Positions 5,893 to 12,726 are shown, counted from the first letter of the stretch. The stretch is DNA of 12,726 nt from Candidatus Galloscillospira excrementavium (GCA_018711785.1 DVHW01000075.1:1-12726); one strand, 5' to 3'. Notes: generated by a model from the letters alone, not told the origin. A program made the numbers and translations.

Positions 5893-6648
5893 ATGGAGCT
5901 CAAGGAATTTTTCCGGTCCTGTCCCCGGGCCGCCCTGGCCTTCTCCGGGGGGACCGACTCGGCCTATCTCCTCTACGCGGCCCGGGAATACGGCTGCAAC
6001 GTGCGGGCCTACTATGTCCACACCGCCTTCCAGCCCGCCTTTGAGCTCGCCGACGCAAGGCGCCTGGCGGCAGAGCTGGGCGCGCCCCTGACGGTGCTGG
6101 AGGCGGACATCCTCGCCTGTCCCCAGGTGGCCGCCAATCCCCCGGACCGGTGCTACCACTGCAAGCGGGCGCTGTTCACCCGCCTGTGGCAGGCCGCCCG
6201 GGCGGACGGGTATGAGGTGCTGCTGGACGGCACCAACGCCTCGGACGACGCCTCCGACCGGCCCGGGATGCGGGCCCTGGGGGAGCTGGCCGTCCGCTCC
6301 CCCCTGCGGGAGTGCGGCATCACCAAGGGGGAGGTGCGCCAGCGCTCCCGCCAGGCCGGGCTCTTCACCTGGGACAAGCCGGCCTACGCCTGCCTGGCCA
6401 CCCGCGTCCCCGCCGGCACCCCCATCACGGCAGAGGACCTGCGGAAGGTGGAGGCGGCGGAGGACCTCCTCTTCCAGAAGGGCTTTACCGACTTCCGGGT
6501 GCGGCTCTTCCACGGCGCGGCCCGCATCCAGCTCCCACGGCGGCAGATGGAGCGGGCCCTCTTCCTCCGCTACGACCTGCTGGAGGCCCTCTCCCCCCTC
6601 TTTGACGGGGTGTTCCTGGACCTGGAGTCCCGGGACGAGCGTATGTAA
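5893..6648 (+). CDS. larE: ATP-dependent sacrificial sulfur transferase LarE
   Basis: A 251-residue PP-loop enzyme. It adenylates the carboxylates of the pyridinium mononucleotide made by LarB and converts them to thiocarboxylates in nickel-pincer nucleotide synthesis. The PP-loop SGGTDSA occupies residues 18-24. Cys167 in ACLATRVP matches the sacrificial cysteine (Cys176 of the Lactiplantibacillus enzyme). RCYHCK adds Cys87 and Cys90; with Cys167 these could bind a [4Fe-4S] cluster, as in the cluster-dependent LarE subtype, so sulfur might come catalytically rather than from the protein's own cysteine. That is inference. I start at 5893 because GGAGGT lies five to six nt upstream; an in-frame ATG at 5860 would add 11 residues with a weaker site. 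First gene of the rightward operon, 13 nt before larB. Confidence 0.93.
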   Translation: MELKEFFRSCPRAALAFSGGTDSAYLLYAAREYGCNVRAYYVHTAFQPAFELADARRLAAELGAPLTVLEADILACPQVAANPPDRCYHCKRALFTRLWQAARADGYEVLLDGTNASDDASDRPGMRALGELAVRSPLRECGITKGEVRQRSRQAGLFTWDKPAYACLATRVPAGTPITAEDLRKVEAAEDLLFQKGFTDFRVRLFHGAARIQLPRRQMERALFLRYDLLEALSPLFDGVFLDLESRDERM

Positions 6649-6661
6649 AGGAGACGATGGC

Positions 6662-7426
6662 ATGGACAACAAACGCGACATTCTCACCCTGCTCCGGGCG
6701 GTGGCCTCCGGGGAGGCCACCCCGGAGGACGCCCTGCTGGAGCTGAAGGAGGCCCCCTTCGAGGACCTGGGCTACGCCAAGGTGGATTTCCACCGCGCCG
6801 TCCGCCAGGGCAGCGCCGAGGTCATCTACGGCGCGGGCAAGACCCCGGAGCAGATCTCCGGCATCGTGGCGGCCATGCACGGCCGGGGCTGCGGCAACAT
6901 CCTCATCACCCGCCTGTCCCCCGAGGCGGCCCGGCTGGTGGGGGAGAGCTGTGAGCTGGAGTACCACGCCGGCCCCCGGCTGGGCATCGCCTGGCGGCGG
7001 GCGGACACCCCCGCCCTGGGCCACATCGTGGTGGCCACCGGCGGCACCAGTGACCTGCCGGTGGCCGAGGAGGCCGCCCTCACCGCCGAGGTGATGGGCA
7101 ACAGGATCTCCCGGGTCTACGACGTGGGTGTGGCGGGGCTCCACCGGCTCCTGGCCCGGCTGGACACCCTGATGTCGGCCCGGTGCGTCATTGCCGTGGC
7201 GGGCATGGAGGGAGCCCTGGCCAGCGTGGTGGGGGGCCTGGTGGACTGCCCGGTCCTGGCCGTGCCCACCAGCGTGGGGTACGGGGCCAGCTTCGGCGGG
7301 CTGTCCGCCCTGCTGGCCATGCTCAACTCCTGTGCCTCGGGCTCGGCGGTGGTGAACATCGACAACGGCTTCGGCGCGGGGTACCTCGCCAGCATGATCA
7401 ACCAGATGGAGGGTCTGAAGGAATGA
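6662..7426 (+). CDS. larB: Pyridinium-3,5-biscarboxylate mononucleotide synthase LarB
   Basis: A 254-residue protein of usual LarB length. LarB carboxylates C5 of the pyridinium ring of nicotinate adenine dinucleotide and hydrolyses the phosphoanhydride, giving the biscarboxylate mononucleotide that LarE uses. Residues about 120-250 form the AIR-carboxylase (PurE-like) domain: HIVVATGGTSDLPVAEEA, GVAGLHR, VAGMEGALASVVGGL and PTSVGYGASFGG. Cys224 in LNSCASGSAVVNIDNGFGAG corresponds to the cysteine that attacks the pyridinium ring in the characterised enzyme (Cys221). The start codon at 6662 has GGAGA about eight nt upstream; a nearby ATG at 6657 is out of frame. Its TGA stop overlaps the larC ATG (ATGA), which indicates translational coupling. 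Confidence 0.96.
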   Translation: MDNKRDILTLLRAVASGEATPEDALLELKEAPFEDLGYAKVDFHRAVRQGSAEVIYGAGKTPEQISGIVAAMHGRGCGNILITRLSPEAARLVGESCELEYHAGPRLGIAWRRADTPALGHIVVATGGTSDLPVAEEAALTAEVMGNRISRVYDVGVAGLHRLLARLDTLMSARCVIAVAGMEGALASVVGGLVDCPVLAVPTSVGYGASFGGLSALLAMLNSCASGSAVVNIDNGFGAGYLASMINQMEGLKE

Positions 7427-8805
7427 AAACACTGTATTTGGAGTGCAATATGGGCGCGGCGGGGGACATGCTGATGTCCGCCCTCTATGAGCTGCTGCCC
7501 GAGCCCGAAAAAAAGGAATTTCTGGACACCATGAACGCCCTGCTCCCCGGGGTGCGCGTGGAGGCCCTGGCCGCCTCCACCTGCGGCATCGCGGGCACCC
7601 GCATGGCGGTCACCGTCCACGGGGAAGAGGAGGAGTCCGCCGACTTCCGCGCGGAGGGGGACTGGCCGGTCCACGACCATGGGCACGGCCATGACCATGC
7701 GCATGAACACGGGCATCCCCATGACCACCCCCACGAGCACGAGCATGTCCACAGCCATGACCACAGTCACGGCCACGAGCATGAGCACGTCCATGACCAC
7801 GAGCATGAACACGGCCATGGGCATGACCATGACCACGGCCATCACCACCACGCCGCCCCCGGCCACATCGCCGCCCTCATCGACTCCCTCCCCCTGCCGG
7901 AGGCTGTCCGCTCCCACGCCCGGGCGGTGTACGGCGCCATTGCCGCCGCCGAGGCAAAGGCCCACGGCTGTCCGGTGGAGGAGGTCCACTTCCACGAGGT
8001 GGGGGCCCTGGACGCGGTGGCCGACGTGGTGGGGGTGTGCTACGCCCTCCACCTGCTCCGGCCCGGCCGGGTGGTCGCCTCCCCGGTCCACGTGGGCTGC
8101 GGCCAGGTGCGCTGCGCCCACGGGGTGGTCCCCGTCCCCGCGCCGGCCACCGCCTTCCTGCTGAAGGGGGTGCCCGCCTACGGCGGCGCCGTCCAGGGGG
8201 AGCTGTGCACCCCCACCGGGGCCGCCCTGCTCACCCACTTCGCCGCCTCCTTCGGCCCCATGCCGGCCATGGCAGTGGAGGCCGTGGGCTACGGCGTCGG
8301 CAAGAAGGAATTTGACCAGGCCAACTGCGTCCGGGCCTTCCTGGGGGAGACCGCCGGGGGGGACGGCAGCGGGGAGATCGTGGAGCTGGTGTGCAACCTG
8401 GACGACATGACCCCCGAGGCCCTCTCCTTCGCCTGCCGCCGACTGCTGGAGGGGGGCGCGCTGGACGTGTACACCACCCCCGGCGTGATGAAAAAGGGCC
8501 GCCCCGGCCAGGTCCTCACCGTCCTCTGCCCCCCGGAAGAGGAGGAGCGGGTGGCCCGGGCCGTCTTTGCCCACACCAGCACCAACGGCCTGCGCGCCCG
8601 CCGGTGCGGCAAGTACTACATGGCCCCCTCCTCCCGCACCCTGGACACCCCCTGGGGGCCCATCCGGGTCAAGTGTGCCGACGGCTGGGGGGCCAGCCAC
8701 CGCAAGCCGGAGTACGACGACGTGGCCGCCGCCGCCCAACAGGCGAACCTCCCCTTCTCCGCCGTGTGGGAGGAGGTCCTGCGCCGCGGGAAGGAGGAAT
8801 TGTGA
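7423..8805 (+). CDS. larC: Nickel insertion protein LarC with His-rich insert
   Basis: A 460-residue LarC, which inserts nickel into the dithiocarboxylate precursor in a CTP-dependent way to finish the NPN cofactor. The N-terminus has the family start YLECNMGAAGDMLMSALYEL (residues 5-24). Family motifs resume after the insert with EEVHFHEVGALDAVADVVG (about 186-204), and the C-terminal part has VCNLDDMTPE and TPGVMKKGRPG. In Lactiplantibacillus larC is read by a programmed frameshift as LarC1/LarC2; here it is one continuous frame. Residues 84-143 are a histidine-alternating insert of 32 His. Such inserts serve as nickel stores in HypB, SlyD and CooJ-type proteins, so this probably buffers Ni. 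An A7 run at 7508-7514 is unusual for so GC-rich a gene. The start overlaps the larB stop; one nt separates its stop from the next gene. Confidence 0.96.
   Translation: MKTLYLECNMGAAGDMLMSALYELLPEPEKKEFLDTMNALLPGVRVEALAASTCGIAGTRMAVTVHGEEEESADFRAEGDWPVHDHGHGHDHAHEHGHPHDHPHEHEHVHSHDHSHGHEHEHVHDHEHEHGHGHDHDHGHHHHAAPGHIAALIDSLPLPEAVRSHARAVYGAIAAAEAKAHGCPVEEVHFHEVGALDAVADVVGVCYALHLLRPGRVVASPVHVGCGQVRCAHGVVPVPAPATAFLLKGVPAYGGAVQGELCTPTGAALLTHFAASFGPMPAMAVEAVGYGVGKKEFDQANCVRAFLGETAGGDGSGEIVELVCNLDDMTPEALSFACRRLLEGGALDVYTTPGVMKKGRPGQVLTVLCPPEEEERVARAVFAHTSTNGLRARRCGKYYMAPSSRTLDTPWGPIRVKCADGWGASHRKPEYDDVAAAAQQANLPFSAVWEEVLRRGKEEL
7672..7851 (+). repeat. CAY-rich hexamer repeat coding the His-rich insert
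   Basis: About 180 nt of degenerate six-base units (variants of CATGAC, CACGAG, CACGGC) inside larC. They encode strict histidine alternation: every even residue from 84 to 140 is His, then His141-143, making 32 His in 60 residues with Asp, Glu and Gly between. Repeats like this can expand or contract by slippage, so length may vary among strains. Confidence 0.9.
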
Positions 8806-8806
8806 G

Positions 8807-9328
8807 ATGGACGAGGTTCTCTGGAACCGGTGCGTGGCCTTCCACGGCCACGAGTGCCCCGGCCTCGCCATCGGCTGCCGGGCGGGGGAGCTGGCCCTGG
8901 AACAGCTGGGGGTAAAAGCCGCCTTTGACGAGGAGCTGGTGTGCATCAGCGAAAACGACGCCTGCGGCGTGGACGGGGTGCAGGTGGTTACCGGCTGCAC
9001 CGTGGGCAAGGGCAACCTGCTCTTCCACAACACTGGCAAGATGGCCTTCACCTTCTACTCCCGGGCCACCGGGAAGGGCGTCCGCCTGGTGCTCAAGCCC
9101 CTGCCCGACCTGGACCGGGAGGCGCGCAGGCACTTTATCCTCACCGCCCCGGCGGAGGAGGTCTACGAGGTGAAGGAGCCCTCCTTCCCCCTGCCGGAGA
9201 AGGCCCGGCACTTTGAAAACGTCACCTGCGCGCTCTGCGGCGAGTCCATCCCCGAGCACAAGGCCCGGCTGATGGGGGGAAAGCCCTACTGCCTGGACTG
9301 CTTTGCCCCCTACACCCGGGGCTGGTGA
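8807..9328 (+). CDS. FmdE-family protein with C-terminal zinc ribbon
   Basis: A 173-residue protein of the FmdE family (named for a gene beside molybdenum formylmethanofuran dehydrogenase; its function in bacteria is not established). The N-terminal domain carries the signature AFHGHECPGLAIGCRAGELA (residues 11-30) and the later Cys-rich stretch NDACGVDGVQVVTGCT (50-65). His13, His15, Cys17 and Cys53 are candidate metal ligands. The C-terminal ~35 residues form a zinc-ribbon-like unit, with CALC (Cys141, Cys144) and CLDC (Cys162, Cys165). There is one nt between the larC stop and this start, and AAGGAGG lies inside the larC end. Its place between NPN synthesis and an ABC importer suggests handling of the imported metal or of its cofactor complex; this is inference. 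It is not evidence of methanogenesis. Confidence 0.85.
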   Translation: MDEVLWNRCVAFHGHECPGLAIGCRAGELALEQLGVKAAFDEELVCISENDACGVDGVQVVTGCTVGKGNLLFHNTGKMAFTFYSRATGKGVRLVLKPLPDLDREARRHFILTAPAEEVYEVKEPSFPLPEKARHFENVTCALCGESIPEHKARLMGGKPYCLDCFAPYTRGW

Positions 9329-9364
9329 GCCGCCCCGCCATTTCTCAAGAGACTGGAGCATCCC

Positions 9365-10513
9365 ATGAAACGACTGACTGCGCTGAGTTTGATTTTTACT
9401 CTGTTCCTGGCCCTGCTCTCCGGCTGCGCCGGCGGGACCTCCCCCACCCCCGCCCCGGGCGGGGTGTCCGATCCGGCCGTCACGGAGGCCGCCGATGGCA
9501 CCCGCACCGTCACCGACGTGTGGGGCCGGGAGGTGACCATACCCGAGACCGTCACCTCCATCGTCTGCGTGGGTTCGGGAGCCCCCCGTATGGCCGCCTA
9601 CTTAAACGTGATGGACCTGGTGGTGGGGGCCGAGGACCACGACAAAGAGGCCATGACCCCCCTCCGGGACTACAGCCCCGTGTGGCAGGAGACCCTCTCC
9701 GCCCTCCCCTCGGTGGGGGCGGGCGGCGGCAGCGGCGCCAACAACGCCTACCCGGAGGAGCTCATCACCCTCGCCCCTGACGTCATCCTGGCCGGGTTCT
9801 CCGCCGAGGCCGCCGACGAGCTCCAGGGCCAGACCGGCATCCCGGTGGTGGCGGTGCGCTACCTCAGCAACGGCCTGGCCGACGAGACCTTCTACGCCGC
9901 CCTGCGGGTCTTTGCTGACGTGGTGGGGGCCCAGGAGCGGTGCGAGGAGCTGCTCTCCTATATTGATGCCTGCAAGGCCGACCTGGCCGGGCGCACTGCC
10001 GGGGTGGCGGACGCGGACAGACCCACCGCCTACGCCGGGGCGGTCACCTTCAGCGGCCGGCACGGGTTCACCGGCACCTACTCCCACTTCGGGCCCTTCG
10101 ACGCGGTGGGGGCGGTGAACGTGGCCGACACCGAGGGGGAGGAGGGCTACTACGAGACCGACCGGGAGCAGGTCCTGGTGTGGGACCCGGACGTCATCTT
10201 CCTGGACCCGGGCAACCTGGACCTGGTGGGGGAGGAGCTGGCCACCTTCCCGGACTACTTTGCCTCCCTCCGGGCGGTGCAGGAGGGAAGGGTTTACACC
10301 ATGCCCTCCTTCAATAACTGCGGCATGAACATCTCCTACGCCCTACTCAACGCCTACTGGGCAGGCATCGTCCTCTTCCCGGAGGAGTTTTCCGACGTAA
10401 CTATCGAGGACAAGGCGGCGGAGATCCTCACCTTCTTCCTGGGGGAGAACACCTACTCCGCTATGGCCGCCGGGGGACTCACCTACGGGACCATCGACCT
10501 GTTGGGAGGGTAA
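9365..10513 (+). CDS. ABC transporter substrate-binding lipoprotein (FecB/BtuF type)
   Basis: A 382-residue class III binding protein. A lipoprotein signal peptide (MKR, then a hydrophobic run) ends with lipobox LLSGC, so Cys21 should be lipidated and the protein tethered outside the membrane. A Pro/Thr/Gly-rich linker (about 24-40) precedes the fold. TRTVTDVWGREVTIPETVTSIVC (starting near 45) is the usual FecB/BtuF opening. PEELITLAPDVILAGFS and REQVLVWDPDVIFLDP are the two paired strand/helix landmarks, and GRVYTMPS appears near the end. The superfamily binds iron-siderophores, haem, cobalamin and some nickel or cobalt chelates. Position after larEBC and fmdE favours nickel or a nickel chelate, but no substrate motif settles it. 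It lies 36 nt after fmdE and 4 nt before the permease start. Confidence 0.92.
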   Translation: MKRLTALSLIFTLFLALLSGCAGGTSPTPAPGGVSDPAVTEAADGTRTVTDVWGREVTIPETVTSIVCVGSGAPRMAAYLNVMDLVVGAEDHDKEAMTPLRDYSPVWQETLSALPSVGAGGGSGANNAYPEELITLAPDVILAGFSAEAADELQGQTGIPVVAVRYLSNGLADETFYAALRVFADVVGAQERCEELLSYIDACKADLAGRTAGVADADRPTAYAGAVTFSGRHGFTGTYSHFGPFDAVGAVNVADTEGEEGYYETDREQVLVWDPDVIFLDPGNLDLVGEELATFPDYFASLRAVQEGRVYTMPSFNNCGMNISYALLNAYWAGIVLFPEEFSDVTIEDKAAEILTFFLGENTYSAMAAGGLTYGTIDLLGG

Positions 10514-10517
10514 GCCC

Positions 10518-11594
10518 ATGGAAGTACCCCACTCCGCCGGCACCGGGGTGGCCTACCGGCGCTACCTGCGCCGCAAGTGGCTGGTGCTGGCCGTCCTGGC
10601 CGTCCTTTTGGCGGCGTCCTGCATCGCCTCGGCCTACGCCGGGTCCTCGGGCATCTCCCCGCTGGAGATCCTCCGCTCCCTCTTCGGCGGCGGCACGGAG
10701 CAGAGCCGCACCATTCTCTGGAACGTGCGCACGCCCCGCATCGCCACCGGCGTGGGGGTGGGCTTCGCCCTGGCCATGACGGGCTGCGTCATGCAGAGCG
10801 TGCTGCGCAACCCCCTGGCCTCGGCCTCCACCCTGGGGGTGTCCCAGGGGGCCTCCTTCGGGGCGGCGGCGGCCATCGTCTTTCTGGGGGCCGGGGTGCA
10901 GACTGCCTCGGGCTCCGGCGGCGCCGTGTCGGTGACCGACCCGGGCCTCGTCACCCTGTGCGCCTTCCTGGGGGGCGTGGCCACCACGGCGGTCATCCTG
11001 CTCCTCTCCCGCATCGGCGGGGCCTCCCCCTCCACCATTGTGCTCTCCGGGGTGGCGGTGAGCTCCCTCTTCACCGGGGCCACCGCCCTGGTGCAGTACT
11101 TTGCCGACGATGTGACGGTCTCCTCGGTGGTGTACTGGACCTTCGGCAGCCTGGGAAGGGCGGGGTGGGACCAGATCGGCCTCATCTTCTTCCTGTGCCT
11201 CGGGGCCTTCCTCTACTTCTTCCTCAACCGCTGGAACTACAACGCCCTGGAGAGCGGCTCCGCCGCCGCCAAGAGCCTGGGGGTCCACGTGGACGCCCTC
11301 ACCCTGGTGAGCCTGGTGGTCTGCGCCCTGGTGACGGCGGTGTCGGTGGCCTTTGTGGGGTGCATCAACTTCATCGGCCTGCTCTCCCCCCACATGGTCC
11401 GCCGGTTCGTGGGCAATGACTACCGCTTTCTCCTCCCCTGCTCCGCCCTGGCGGGGGCGGTGCTCATGCTGTGGGCCGACATCGCCTCCCGGGTGGTCAT
11501 CCCCCCCACCGTCCTCCCCATCGGGGCCATCACCTCCTTTCTGGGGGCGCCGGTATTCCTCTACATTCTCTTCCAAGGAGGCAGGCGCCCATGA
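10518..11594 (+). CDS. ABC transporter permease (FecCD/BtuC type)
   Basis: A 358-residue integral membrane permease of the FecCD family, slightly longer than BtuC. The first membrane helix lies at about residues 20-41 after a basic stretch (YRRYLRRK). Family signatures are RTPRIATGVGVGFALAMTGC (71-90), NPLASASTLGVSQGASFGA (98-116) and the cytoplasmic coupling region NFIGLLSPHMVRRFVGNDYR (284-303), which contacts the ATPase. Hydrophobic segments imply roughly ten helices. It starts at 10518 with GGGAGG about nine nt upstream, and its last codon overlaps the ATPase start (ATGA). Only one permease gene is seen, so a homodimer is expected. Confidence 0.94.
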   Translation: MEVPHSAGTGVAYRRYLRRKWLVLAVLAVLLAASCIASAYAGSSGISPLEILRSLFGGGTEQSRTILWNVRTPRIATGVGVGFALAMTGCVMQSVLRNPLASASTLGVSQGASFGAAAAIVFLGAGVQTASGSGGAVSVTDPGLVTLCAFLGGVATTAVILLLSRIGGASPSTIVLSGVAVSSLFTGATALVQYFADDVTVSSVVYWTFGSLGRAGWDQIGLIFFLCLGAFLYFFLNRWNYNALESGSAAAKSLGVHVDALTLVSLVVCALVTAVSVAFVGCINFIGLLSPHMVRRFVGNDYRFLLPCSALAGAVLMLWADIASRVVIPPTVLPIGAITSFLGAPVFLYILFQGGRRP

Positions 11595-12349
11595 TGGAAG
11601 TTCAGGACCTCAGCTTCTCCTACCGCTGCGGCCGGGAGATTCTCCGGGACATCTCCTTCTCCGCCCCCACCGGCTCCTGCCTGGCCGTGCTGGGCAACAA
11701 CGGCGCGGGGAAGAGCACTCTCCTCAAATGCTTCTCCCACCTGCTCCGGCCCCGGAGCGGCAGGGTGCTGGTGGACGGGGAGGACCTCGTTGCCATGTCC
11801 TTCGCCCAGGCGGCCCGGACGGTGGCCCTGGTGTCCCAGAGCGCCCAGCCCAGCCGCCTGACGGTGTATGACGCGGTACTCCTGGGCCGGCGGCCCTACC
11901 TGAAGTGGGACTTCACCGCCGCCGACCGCTCCCTCGCCGAGGAGGCCCTGTCCGCCCTGGGCCTGGAGGAGATGGCCCTGCGGTATGTGGACCAGCTCTC
12001 CGGCGGGGAGCAGCAGAAGGTCCAGCTGGCCCGGGCCCTGGTCCAGCAGCCCCGGGTGCTCCTGCTGGACGAGCCCACCAGCAGCCTGGACCTGCGGGGC
12101 CAGTACGAGGTGCTCTCCCTGGTCAAGCGCCTGTGCCGGGAACGGGACATCACCGCCGTGGTGGTGATACACGATCTGAACCTGGCCCTGCGGTTCTGCG
12201 ACCGCTTCCTCCTCCTCCACGGCGGCACGGTCTACGCCCACGGGGACGCCTCGGTGGTGAGCCCCCGGGCCATCCGGGAGGTGTACGGCATGGAGGCCGC
12301 GGTGCGGCAGGTGGACGGGGTGCCCATGGTGGTGCCCGCCCTGGCCTGA
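11591..12349 (+). CDS. ABC transporter ATP-binding protein (FecE/BtuD type)
   Basis: A 252-residue ATPase that powers the importer. Walker A is GNNGAGKST (35-43), the Q-loop Gln83 is in LVSQSA, the signature is LSGGEQQ (136-142), Walker B is VLLLDEP (156-162), the D-loop is SSLD, and the switch histidine is His194 in VVIHDLNLALRFCDR. This pattern matches the iron-chelate/cobalamin class, with all catalytic residues intact. The start at 11591 (MMEVQDLSFSY) overlaps the permease stop by four nt; the upstream in-frame extension to 11471 overlaps permease coding and is not used. It is the last gene of the operon, followed by a strong terminator. Confidence 0.95.
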   Translation: MMEVQDLSFSYRCGREILRDISFSAPTGSCLAVLGNNGAGKSTLLKCFSHLLRPRSGRVLVDGEDLVAMSFAQAARTVALVSQSAQPSRLTVYDAVLLGRRPYLKWDFTAADRSLAEEALSALGLEEMALRYVDQLSGGEQQKVQLARALVQQPRVLLLDEPTSSLDLRGQYEVLSLVKRLCRERDITAVVVIHDLNLALRFCDRFLLLHGGTVYAHGDASVVSPRAIREVYGMEAAVRQVDGVPMVVPALA

Positions 12350-12377
12350 GCCCTCCCTTGCCGCCGGAGAACAAAAA

Positions 12378-12421
12378 CCGCCCCCGCGCTCACATTTGAG
12401 CGCGGGGGCGGCTCTGTTTTT
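12378..12421 (+). terminator. Strong intrinsic terminator of the lar/transport operon
   Basis: Perfect 14-bp GC-rich stem: CCGCCCCCGCGCTC (12378-12391) with its complement at 12398-12411 and the 6-nt loop ACATTT. CTCTGTTTTT follows on the plus strand. On the minus strand the hairpin is followed by GGTTTTTGT, so it may also stop the SLH gene transcript that arrives from the right, making it bidirectional. Confidence 0.9.
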
Positions 12422-12434
12422 CGCGGAGCGGGAT

Positions 12435-12580
12435 ATTCCGCCCGGCCCTGCGGGCGGGCTGTCCCGCCGGTCTTCTCCTGTGCGGGCGCGGGAGTTGTCC
12501 CGCGGCTCTCTCCCTTGTGGGCGCGCACTGCGCGCCCCTATTCCGCTGGTCTCTTGCAGGGGCGCACATGGTGCGCCCGG
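12435..12580. repeat. Imperfect tandem array of palindromic units
   Basis: Three to four degenerate units of about 26-44 bp. Each opens with TTCCGC or TCCCGC, continues through a pyrimidine-rich stretch (CTCT) and TTGTGGG- or TGCAGGG-like steps, and ends in a GC-rich hairpin. The clearest hairpins are GGGCGCGC-ACT-GCGCGCCC (12519-12537) and GGGCGCAC-ATG-GTGCGCCC (12560-12578). The array fills the space between the operon terminator and the end of the convergent SLH gene. It is probably a dispersed intergenic repeat of the REP type; I see no transposase or CRISPR-like regularity. Confidence 0.5.
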
Positions 12581-12585
12581 GGCAT

Positions 12586-12726
12586 TTACTCGGCAAAGGC
12601 GCGATAGAGGAAGGTGACGATCTGGCCCCGGGTGCAGGTGGAGTCGGGGGCAAAGCGGCCCCCGCCCACGCCGCCGGTAATGCCGTTCTCCACCGCCCAG
12701 GCCACCGCCTGGGCGCAGCTGGCGTC
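12586..12726 (-). CDS. SLH-domain protein, C-terminal fragment
   Basis: On the minus strand the last 46 codons of a protein run in from the right edge and end with TAA at 12586-12588. The translation includes AVAWAVENGITGG, then GRFAPDSTCTRGQIVTFLYR and AFAE at the end. This is the second half of an S-layer homology domain: a W-A-x-x-x-G-I-T-G turn, F-x-P-x-x-x-x-T-R, and a Q-I-V-T-F-L-Y-R-A helix. SLH domains hold exported proteins to secondary cell-wall polymers of Gram-positive bacteria. The SLH unit is at the very C-terminus, as is common. The rest, including any catalytic or adhesive part, lies outside the window. The gene converges on the ABC operon. Confidence 0.85.
   Translation of the reverse strand, partial: DASCAQAVAWAVENGITGGVGGGRFAPDSTCTRGQIVTFLYRAFAE

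Noticed and set aside
5683..6720. Leftward open frame over the leader and larE
   Set aside because: Antisense to larE and the leader RNA, with low-complexity Gly/Pro/Gln content and no recognisable domain.
7672..7851. His-codon repeat considered as a CRISPR-like or satellite array
   Set aside because: It is in frame, has no spacers and encodes a regular histidine alternation; it is a coding repeat.
7117..9051. Leftward open frame of 644 codons opposite larB, larC and fmdE
   Set aside because: The opposite strand carries clear LarB, LarC and FmdE proteins. The Met/Val-rich stretch is simply the complement of the His repeat.
8807..9328. FmdE taken as evidence of an archaeal methanogen
   Set aside because: Bacterial promoters, a lipobox, SLH and IclR proteins and Shine-Dalgarno sites argue for a Firmicute; FmdE-family genes are common in anaerobic bacteria.

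Overview
The window looks like chromosome from a GC-rich, anaerobic, Gram-positive Clostridia-type bacterium. An Oscillospiraceae-like gut organism is my best guess. The basis is strong GGAGG-type ribosome binding sites, sigma-A promoters of TTGACA/TATAAT type, a Firmicutes-style nickel-pincer (lar) operon, a lipoprotein-anchored FecBCD-type transporter, and the C-terminal end of an S-layer-homology (SLH) protein. The species cannot be fixed from the sequence alone.

Layout. Two divergent operons are separated by an IclR-family regulator. The left block (about 128-4600) is read leftwards. In transcription order it encodes a divergent quinolinate-phosphoribosyltransferase-like protein, a MogA/MoeA-like (MoCF-domain) protein with a His-rich tail, a 2-keto-4-pentenoate hydratase-family enzyme, acylating acetaldehyde dehydrogenase and 4-hydroxy-2-oxovalerate aldolase. 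The last three form the lower meta-cleavage module (2-hydroxypentadienoate to 4-hydroxy-2-oxovalerate to pyruvate plus acetaldehyde to acetyl-CoA). No ring-cleavage dioxygenase or hydroxylase accompanies them, and the first two genes are not part of the classical pathway. The iclR gene (4750-5523) is also read leftwards from its own promoter. Palindromes between iclR and the first operon gene are candidate operators.

The right block (about 5655-12421) is read rightwards. It begins with a strong promoter and a ~200-nt leader that folds into several hairpins and contains an intrinsic terminator before the first gene, so it looks like a riboswitch or attenuator. Then come larE, larB and larC, the complete synthesis set for the nickel-pincer nucleotide (NPN) cofactor; LarC carries a ~60-residue histidine-rich insert. 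An FmdE-family protein and a substrate-binding lipoprotein/permease/ATPase ABC importer of the iron-siderophore/B12 superfamily follow. The lactate racemase itself (larA) is not in the window. The natural reading is a nickel acquisition plus NPN cofactor operon serving a LarA-type enzyme encoded elsewhere. A strong hairpin terminator closes the operon.

At the right edge there is a short array of imperfect palindromic repeats, then the last 46 codons of an SLH-domain protein entering from the right on the minus strand.

The most interesting points are the uncharacterised leader RNA in front of the NPN operon, the unusual five-gene catabolic operon with a QPRTase-like and a MoCF-like protein in a likely anaerobe, and the placement of a NadC-like gene beside genes whose known substrate (NaAD) derives from the NadC product.
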